Shown one piece after another: positions 58,278 through 64,000 of a stretch of 64,000 nucleotides of DNA (its first letter is position 1; each line of letters begins with the position of its first letter). The translations under genes were made by a program, and so were the position numbers. The notes beneath the pieces are model-generated. The model did not search any database. It saw only the letters and a list, made by a program, of their open reading frames with translations, and was not told the origin of the DNA. The stretch comes from Telopea speciosissima (Eukaryota > Streptophyta > Magnoliopsida > Proteales > Proteaceae), in the NCBI RefSeq assembly GCF_018873765.1, contig NC_057923.1:60072593-60136592 (forward strand), given 5' to 3'.

Positions 58278-61200
58278 TCGTCTTCTTCACCTCCAACGAC
58301 TCCTCTTCTCTTTTTTTTTTAAATACGTAACACAAGCACCACTCTTAGTCTCTCACAGTTGACACTCGACACACATGCAGAGAGAGATAGAGAGGGTTTG
58401 TTTTTTTCTTTTTTTATCTTTTTTTTTCTTCTTCTTCTTGCCTTGCAGAGTTGCAAGCTTGCCTGTGTTACGTGGATAGCTGCTCTTTGCTTATCTTTTT
58501 TGTTGGATTAATAAAATTATTTGATAGGCTAATCCATGTTTTCATACTTTCATATACGCTAATGGATATTACACTTTCATGAATTAATAGTAGATCAGTA
58601 GTACACTTTCATGTTGATTTTTTATGTTATAGGGTATATATTATAGCATACTAAATGACATTAAAAATAGAGAAAATAAAAAATAAAACATGGTCGACAT
58701 GATCGCCATGGCAGGCGACATGTCGATATATCGACGTGACACCTCTCCACCAACTTGGATCGCCGTGACGACGTGACAACTATGCTTCTGTAAGGTAGAA
58801 ATATAAATTTTCAGACGTATTTCTGCTATCTTTGGATTTTTTGGGGGGTGAGGTTTTCCCTTTCCAATTTTTTTTTTCAACTGGATGCTTGTCTAGTACA
58901 GAAGGTCAGCAGTGTCAGGTATTAGTCTTTCAAATTCTGAGAAAATGCTGCAAATATCTGCAGTTTAGGCATTTCAAACAACATAACGCTGTTTTGTGGA
59001 TTTTGAACGAAACTATCTAAAACAAGTGAATGAATTCCATTCCTATGATAATAAATTCTGCAAATATTATTTTCAGAGGATAAATATTTGAGTTGGAAAA
59101 AAATATTTAGTGGTGCAATTCCTTTTTTCCCCCCTGGTGTAATTCCAGATTTTGAAGTTGGGTAGTTGACTTCTTTCTATTTTTATTCTTGTTGAGATTC
59201 TTTTGGAAAATCTATCTTTCTTCTTTCTTTATTACTTTTTCTGTTGCATCCTGGACCTCTTTGAGATTTTTTATTGAAAAATAATTGTATTTTTGAGTTC
59301 AGTCAATAAGTAAAAATTCGTTTCTTCTACTTTTGCCATAAGGTCGCTATTGCAACCTGTTCGTTGTGGATTTTAAACTTGGAAACAGCCTATTCTGCGA
59401 AGCAGGGGGTAAGGCTGCATACATTTGCCCCTCCCAGACCCTGCAGTAGCAGGAGCCTTGTGCACCGGGATGCTCCTTTTTTTTTTTTTAGACTTTTACA
59501 AGTTCCTAATATATATTTTTTTGTTATTGGATCCAATTAATTTAGGGTTACCTCCTGATTGTTCTGCATTAGTCAGAGTGGGGGGGGGTGTTATAGATTA
59601 ATAATGCAAAAATTATGTACTGAAATGGTTTATTTGATTTTCATGTTTTTTTAAAAAATTCTGTAGGCACCTCTCAGATGTTTTCTTGGAAGCAATTTCA
59701 ACTGGTCAGGTTCTTTCATTGTACCAAGGGCTTGGCACCAAGAACTTGCAATCTTTCATATCACAGTTTATCTACTTCTATGGGTACAGCTACTTCAAAA
59801 AACTGTATTTGAGGAAGAGCGGAAGACAGTCCATTGGAACAAAAGAAAACTTGATTGTTGCTGCCGTTGCTGGCGCTTGCAATGCCATCGTAACACAGGT
59901 AGGTTATGCATGCTTTGCAGTTTCAAAGACATCAAATATTCAAACTGCTTGAATGTAGTACCACGTTAGATGTTTCTTTCAGGTTCCAACATATCATATG
60001 GAGATCCAATGCAGATTGTAGGATTGATGATGTAACTTGAACCTATCATTGCTATCTAACGTTGAGCTAATAAGCTCCAATGAATTGAAATATATTTTAT
60101 TGTTATCTGCTTTCATATATCATGGAAAACCAAAAGTTTTTGCGGCTTCAATTTTTATAATTTCTGATTTTGTATTTTATAGCCTCTGGATACAGCGGCA
60201 TCAAGGATGCAGACGAGTGCTTTTGGAAAATCCAAAGGGCTGTGGAGAACACTTTCAGAAGGAACTTGGAGTGAAGCATTTGATGGCCTTGGGATATCCC
60301 TTCTTTTGACCTCTAACCCGGCTATTCAGGTACTTGAAGATATCCTCTTGAAGATATCTTAAAGTTGATGATTGCAAGTTTCACAACCCTCCCTGCTTTT
60401 AGTTGTCTCCATGTACATGTTGCCTCCTTACATTTCTCAGCCCAACTTAAATTGATTGGTGGATGATTCTGATGCTGTTGACTTTTTTTCATGAAGATCT
60501 TCTTAAGATTGAACCATCATAATCATCCTACTGGTTGATGATTGCCTCTAGGAAATTAGTCAAAAATTAGTGCAATAGATGATTGCAGTCACCAGTTAGC
60601 CTTCACTTTAGATATTCCATGTACTTGTTTCCAGACAATAGATGGATGTTTCAATCATCTAATATGGTCAATCTTTGTTCAGAAGATCTGACTGTGGTGG
60701 AAATATTTGAATCCCCCTCCATGTTCAATGTGTATTGTGTAACTTGGTCCAGGCTATCCTGAACCTGGATTTTTCCTTCTAATTTTGGTTGGATCAGGTT
60801 GGGTTAGAAATTTAGAATTAAGCTCTCAGTTCAACTTCATCTTGTGTGTTTGTGTACTTGTATACAAATGTTAGTGTCTGTTTGCATATATCCAATGACC
60901 TGTTTGTCTCTCTTATTTTATATATAGATTAAATAAAAAAAAAACTATATATATATCACAGGGATTTGGCTGTTGGTAAAAGTGTTACTAATTGGTAATG
61001 CTTTGAACTCAAATCTGGTAGACTAAACTACAACACTTGTAATGTACTTCAGGCCAATCTGAGCTAACATGACTCCTGGTTGGACTTGGTTATGGCCGGC
61101 CCTATTACTTGACACAATAATCTATTGTATAAATAGTAAATTTTGTTCAATCATAGTTATACCGAACATTTATTGTCCTTCAAAGAATGCAAGGTATATA

Positions 61201-61991
61201 CTTGTTTTTTTTTTTTGCTAACAAGGAAACCCTTGAACCTGCCCGGATTTACGGTTCAGGCCCTAGGGAAAACCCCGGTTACACGAAGCCTCCCCCCACC
61301 CCATGTAACGCTATTTGTGGGGACTTGAACCTGGGACCCCGTGACCGAAGCACATTGTCCTAAACCAGCTGAGCAAACCCACGGGGGGTATGCAAGGTAT
61401 ATACTTGATTACTTGTAGAACAGAGAAAGTAAACTAAGATGATATAGGTAATCTCTGTTGCAGTACACTGTATTTGATCAGCTGAAACAAAGACTGTTGA
61501 AGAGGCAAAATAGCAACACAGCGGGTGGAGAATCTTCGAGGGAAGCCATTTCGGCATTTTCAGCTTTTGCACTAGGGGCCGCTTCAAAGAGCATAGCCAC
61601 TTTCTTGACGTATCCTGCTATTAGGTAGTTAGTCGTTTCTCCCAAGGTCCTGCCAAAGTTTTGCTTTGGATTGTTGAGCAAATTTATGTGTAACATATGG
61701 TGTTTGAACAGGTGTAAAGTAATGATCCAGGCTGCTGACCCAGATGATGATGGGTCTGAGGAGGCTCGACCTAAGTCCTCCAAAACTATGTCAGATGTAT
61801 CATGTGCAATTTGGAAAAGAGAAGGGCTACTAGGTTTCTTCAAAGGATTGCAGGCTCAAATTCTGAAAACTGTTCTAAGCTCAGCTCTGCTTCTCATGAT
61901 CAAGGAGAAAATCACGAGGACCACATGGGTCCTGATGCTTGCACTCCAGAGGTATCTGTTGGTCATGCGAGGTAGATTAAAAAATGCATAA
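47962..61991 (+). CDS. PNC: Peroxisomal adenine nucleotide carrier (PNC1/PNC2-like)
   Basis: Five exons: 47962-48104, 59667-59898, 60183-60329, 61464-61624, 61712-61991. All have GT-AG borders and matching phases (143+232+147+161+280 = 963 nt), giving 320 aa, the usual size of the family. The three mitochondrial-carrier signatures are PLDTCK (27-32), PLDTAASR (126-133) and PAIRCK (225-230); PNC-typical strings include [43 protein letters not shown] and [22 protein letters not shown] proteins sit in the peroxisomal membrane and exchange cytosolic ATP for AMP/ADP, feeding fatty-acid activation for beta-oxidation. The start is the only upstream in-frame ATG before the first signature. An AATAAA lies at 62028-62033, 37 bp after the stop. 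Intron 1 is 11.6 kb because of transposons. Confidence 0.95.
48105..48720 (+). other. PNC intron 1, left of the copia element
   Basis: About 600 bp from the donor GTGGGC to the ATATA target duplication (48716-48720). Contains a C10 tract at about 48391-48400. No gene recognised. Confidence 0.5.
48721..49086 (+). repeat. 5' LTR of the plus-strand copia element
   Basis: Starts TGTTATGTATGTCTCG and ends GTTTGCTATAACA, directly before AATTGGTATCAGAGC. Confidence 0.96.
49128..53546 (+). pseudogene. gag-pol of the copia element, broken by a MITE and stops
   Basis: Gag starts [15 protein letters not shown] at 49128. The zinc knuckle [14 protein letters not shown] has Tyr for the second Cys. Protease [11 protein letters not shown] is near 50010, GAG-pre-integrase ([22 protein letters not shown]) near 50410-50530, and the integrase core ([33 protein letters not shown]) at 50590-50910. 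The frame is open to 51485, where an inserted ATCCG-rich element ends it. RT resumes at 51905 ([23 protein letters not shown]), breaks at a stop at 52526-52528, and continues with [10 protein letters not shown] (52580). RNase H has [13 protein letters not shown] (about 53100-53140), a frameshift near 53220 and a stop at 53331-53333, and the frame finally ends at about 53546. Confidence 0.95.
51477..51902. mobile_element. ATCCG-rich palindromic MITE(s) inserted between integrase and RT
   Basis: The copia frame is interrupted after ...RPRSRT by GTAAATGGATAACCGAAAATC (51477) and resumes after ...GATCCGTTTACAGGCCTG. A second similar start, CAGAGGTGTAAACGGAT, lies at about 51748, and the right end read inward is CAGGCCTGTAAACGGATCGG. 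So one or two related elements are present, the inner one about 155 bp with GTAAACGGAT-type inverted ends. Both are dense in ATCCGAATCCG units. The exact target duplication is not clear. Confidence 0.7.
53638..54003 (+). repeat. 3' LTR of the plus-strand copia element
   Basis: Same length as the 5' LTR, with a few percent differences, mostly C/T and G/A. Confidence 0.96.
54009..55417 (+). other. PNC intron 1, unassigned part
   Basis: No gene or complete element recognised. A C7-T-G10 hairpin-like tract lies at about 54672-54689. Confidence 0.5.
55418..55720 (-). repeat. RTE LINE 3' end (truncated)
   Basis: It matches by eye the 3' ends at 6180-6400 and 45520-45800: AACTCAGCCAAGCCTTAACCC, CCATGCATGTCTTATCTCACC and CATGCCCATACCACCTCAAAT occur in the same order and spacing. 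It is antisense to PNC. Confidence 0.65.
55885..56600. repeat. CGATAC-rich repeat element
   Basis: Dense direct and inverted copies of GATACATA/TATCGG/GGCCGATAC motifs occupy about 55890-56180 and recur at 56540-56580, separated by AT-rich sequence. This arrangement suggests a MITE-like element with complex subterminal repeats, but no clean terminal repeat or target duplication was found. Confidence 0.5.
57011..57057 (-). repeat. Au-like SINE, 3' fragment
   Basis: AGGGTGTACCCACTGCACAAG followed by GCTCCCGCCACTG and GGGGAGGGTCA is the reverse complement of the Au SINE 3' end seen at 63500-63560. Confidence 0.7.
57812..57863. repeat. Perfect 24 bp inverted repeat, 4-nt loop
   Basis: The arm 57812-57835 (TAATGTGTATTGGAGGTGTA and on) is exactly complementary to 57840-57863, with only GGAG between. 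A perfect hairpin of this length with a tetraloop is rare in intron DNA and would form a miRNA-precursor-like fold in the PNC pre-mRNA. Confidence 0.95.
58223..58272 (+). repeat. (GA)n microsatellite, about 25 units
   Basis: An uninterrupted GA run lies within the hAT-like element. Confidence 0.98.
59325..59490 (+). repeat. Au-like SINE, diverged
   Basis: A degraded 5' part (GCTATTGCAACCTGTT) is followed by a clear 3' half: GGAAACAGCC, TCTGCGAAGCAGGGGGTAAG, GCTGCATACAT, CCCAGACCCTGCAGTAGCAGG and AGCCTTGTGCACCGGGATGC, ending in a T run. Confidence 0.75.
61205..61389 (-). mobile_element. SINE with perfect 18 bp target duplication
   Basis: On the minus strand it starts near CCCCGTGGGTTTGCTCAGCTGG (box A region TTGCTCAGCTGG). 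It then has CAGGTTCAAGTCC (box B) and ends in an A tail (T run at about 61205-61215 on plus). The flanks ATGCAAGGTATATACTTG at 61187-61204 and 61390-61407 are identical. The sequence differs from the Au family. It lies in PNC intron 3, antisense. Confidence 0.93.
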
Positions 61992-62761
61992 ACGCAATGC
62001 AGATTATGTATGTGTGGATCTTTTGTAAATAAAATGTGGCATTGATTGGTTCCAATCCCAGATGAATTTTGTAGCCAAGGAATAAATGTCAATCAGAATA
62101 GCAAGTCTAATTTTAATAACTTGGAGCGAATTGCAGATTGTGCCAACAGAATTTTATTGTTTAATTGAATAAAAAAACTGTGGTTTTAGACTGTTATGCT
62201 TCAGAGAATGGGCAATCCTCCCTCTCAACTTGAGGTTACAATGCAGAACAAGGGACAATGATTATCGTCTCTTACACCATGCTTTTTAGCATTATTTATT
62301 GAAGGAAATTAGGGTTCTGATTTGAACTTGTGCGAGGGAGATAATCCTTTCTTTGATGTCCATGTTTGTCACTCCGGATTGTCGTTTAAATGCGAGACTA
62401 ATGAGGCACAGCTAAAACTAAAACCTGGTTTACCCTTCAATGGGAGTTCCCAGTAGTGATGCATGATAGTCATCTGATTTCAACCTTGTCACCAGGGTGG
62501 GGGAGGACATTTTTTAATTGCAAATGCTGATCTCTCTATTGAGACCTACCCATTTGAGGTTCCTATTCTGTTTATTAAAATATAAACATGCATTCAATTT
62601 CCATATCCTTGCAGTATTTTTTTTTTTTTTTTTAATTAAAAACTGCCCTGCTTGCAAATAATTCTTGAGGAATGTTTTTTCAATATGTAGAGTTGGATCC
62701 AAAGTCATAACTTGTAATTAGTCCTAAACTCCTATATAGCAATCAAAAACTTGGTAGAACA
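61992..62761 (+). other. PNC 3' flank
   Basis: Holds the PNC 3' UTR with AATAAA at 62028-62033. A T16 tract lies at about 62617-62632. No further gene recognised. Confidence 0.55.
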
Positions 62762-63568
62762 GGGCGAGCCTTGGTGCAACAGTAAAGTTGCTCCATTGTG
62801 ACTAAGTAGTCATGGGTTCGAGTTTGGAAACAGCCTGTGTTGGAATTTTCTAAATAATGGTGTGGGATTTTAGTCCCACATCGGTTATGAAGGAGGAAAT
62901 CTTATGGCTTATATATGTTTGTGATCTATATGTTATGTTTAGAAAGGATTGCATGGTGCACTTGCGAGCGAAGACGGTGACCGTCCGAACGCGTACGTGT
63001 GCGTGAGGCGTACTTTGTGCTTCTCTGGGTTGCAGGTCTGTGGACCAGTGCGATGGTTAGGTTCCAACCATTGGATTAGTGTCTGATCATAGGGGTGCTT
63101 AGGATCCGACTATTTGATCGGTGACTGGTTAAAGGAGGGTGCAACCCATGGAACAACATTGAGCCCAGTGGTTGTGATCCATCAGCTCAGCCAAATGAGC
63201 CCAATGGTTGTAACCCATACAAACAACCAGGTCCGAGCTCATAAATGCCCTCGAGTCCTGTAATTCAGACTTAACATTTTCTTATAGTTGTAAGGTGATT
63301 ACTGTCTCCGCAAAACAGTAATCAAGTCTAGGCCTGTTTTATCTTGGGAGGCAGATTTGCTGTAACCCAGTGCAGAAGTAAGGGTGCAAATACTATCTCA
63401 AGGACAGAGTGTTCTCGTTCGACTCAGGCAGCCTCACCGTTCTCTCCTTTTTTATCTCAGATTTCTAACAGTCTGTCTGTGAAAGTAGGGATAAGATTGC
63501 GTGTATTATGACCCTCCCTAAACCCTGCAATGGTCAGAGCCTTGTGCACTGGGTATGCCCTTTTTTTT
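62762..63568 (+). repeat. Au-like SINE split by a solo LTR
   Basis: The 5' part 62762-62837 contains GGGCGAGCCTTGGTGCAACAG and the box B GGGTTCGAGT (62814-62823). It breaks off after GGAAACAGCCTG. The 3' part resumes at 63476 with TCTGTGAAAGTAGGGATAAG and runs through GACCCTCCC-AACCCTGCAATGG and GCCTTGTGCACTGGG to a T8 tail at 63568. Removing the 633 bp LTR and one target copy restores a continuous SINE. Confidence 0.9.
62838..63470 (+). mobile_element. Solo LTR (copia-type), 633 bp
   Basis: It starts TGTTGGAATTTTCTAAATAA and ends GATTTCTAACA, flanked by GCCTG (62833-62837) and GTCTG (63471-63475), a 5 bp duplication with one substitution. It contains the TGGGATTTTAGTCCCACATCGG hairpin common at LTR starts. 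No internal region or second LTR is present, consistent with LTR-LTR recombination. Confidence 0.88.
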
Positions 63569-64000
63569 AAATTGAATAGCACCAGAGAGAAGTTTAGGCT
63601 GCATTTAGCAACACTTCCACTCCACATGAGTGTTTTCATTCTCAGAACGTTTGGCAATTTTGCTAAGAAAATAGTACATTTGATGATCGAAGAATCACTA
63701 CGGACGAGAGAAGAAGAAGAAAGAGGATCAAGAGTCATAGCATGATGTACCTGAATTCTATCACTTTGGAGTGACGGGTGAGGGCATTGAAATGTTGATT
63801 TGTTCTAAAAGTGAAAACGTATTCTTAAAAGGGACAATTTCCTAGATCTACATAGATTAAAACAAAAAACTCAAATGTTTCCCAGCTGCACCCAGACACA
63901 TAGGGGGCAAAATGACCACCCTACCCTAAATGGCAGAAATACCCAGTTCATGTGTTTGGGCGCAGGCTGTACTGCGGCACAGAGAACATCAACCCAAATA
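63569..64000. other. Right edge, no gene seen
   Basis: No coding similarity recognised. The last ~120 bp (GCACCCAGACACATAGGGGGC, then GGGCGCAGGCTGTACTGCGG) resemble strings in the repeated-motif block at 25840-26480 and may belong to the same DNA element type. Confidence 0.35.

Larger units (their letters stand above)
57579..58784. mobile_element. hAT-like non-autonomous element, 1,206 bp
   Basis: The ends are inverted: CATAGTTGTCATGGCG at 57579 and, read inward from 58784, CATAGTTGTCACGTCG. The flanks TTTCTGTA (57571-57578) and CTTCTGTA (58785-58792) match at 7 of 8 positions, an 8 bp target duplication. The subterminal parts contain repeated CGCCATGG and CGATAT/ATATCG motifs. The interior holds a perfect 24 bp hairpin and a long GA microsatellite. 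No transposase frame is present. Confidence 0.75.

Noticed and set aside
58174..58362. Open frame with a long Arg-Glu repeat
   Set aside because: It is a translation of the GA microsatellite in an intronic transposon.
61205..61389. A tRNA gene on the minus strand
   Set aside because: The A tail and the 18 bp target duplication show a tRNA-derived SINE.
1..64000. CRISPR arrays, bacterial operons, phage or defence systems
   Set aside because: The window is plant nuclear DNA with spliced genes and plant retroelements; no regularly spaced direct repeats or prokaryotic gene organisation were seen.

Overview
The window is nuclear DNA from a flowering plant. It holds three spliced host genes with GT-AG introns and plant-type retrotransposons, SINEs and DNA transposons. 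The very long, transposon-filled introns fit a medium-to-large genome such as a magnoliid or an early-diverging or woody eudicot, but nothing in the sequence fixes the species.

Host genes. (1) 24652-5312, minus strand: a TRAUCO/ASH2-like SPRY protein (COMPASS H3K4 methyltransferase subunit), two exons with an 18 kb intron inside the SPRY-coding region. (2) 28432-44529, plus strand: an AUG2-like augmin subunit (microtubule nucleation), six exons, 294 aa. (3) 47962-61991, plus strand: a peroxisomal adenine nucleotide carrier (PNC1/PNC2 type), five exons, 320 aa. All three rebuilt reading frames are open from ATG to stop and their exon phases agree, so all look intact. They work in unrelated processes and form no pathway cluster. 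The first two are divergently oriented about 3.8 kb apart.

Mobile DNA, left to right. 1-3421 is a non-autonomous LTR retrotransposon with long LTRs and only about 230 bp between them, joined tail-to-tail to an inverted LTR so that a palindrome with arms over 1 kb results. The TRAUCO intron holds a three-level nest: an RTE-type LINE, split by a hAT-like element, itself split by a Ty1/copia element with matching LTRs and a perfect 5 bp target-site duplication (TSD). The same intron also holds a 692 bp hAT-type MITE (8 bp TSD), an isolated LTR with a primer-binding site, and a complete 224 bp miniature LTR retrotransposon with 68 bp LTRs. Just upstream of AUG2 is a 1.55 kb Mutator-like element (9 bp TSD) carrying a decayed serine carboxypeptidase-like fragment with its intron retained. 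AUG2 intron 5 holds a 6.7 kb Ty3/gypsy chromovirus; intron 3 holds an L1-like LINE end and a full Au-like SINE. PNC intron 1 (11.6 kb) holds a 5.3 kb Ty1/copia element, an RTE end, a 1.2 kb hAT-like element containing a 24 bp perfect hairpin, and an Au-like SINE. PNC intron 3 holds a SINE with an 18 bp perfect TSD. The right edge has an Au-like SINE split by a 633 bp solo LTR.

The most notable points are the carboxypeptidase-bearing MULE close to the AUG2 start, the dated nest inside TRAUCO, the 224 bp LTR element, the LTR palindrome, and the fact that all three full-length intronic LTR elements lie in the sense direction of their host gene. No bacterial-type system, CRISPR array, rRNA or functional tRNA gene was seen. 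Family assignments rest on reading the sequence against remembered family features; no database search was run.
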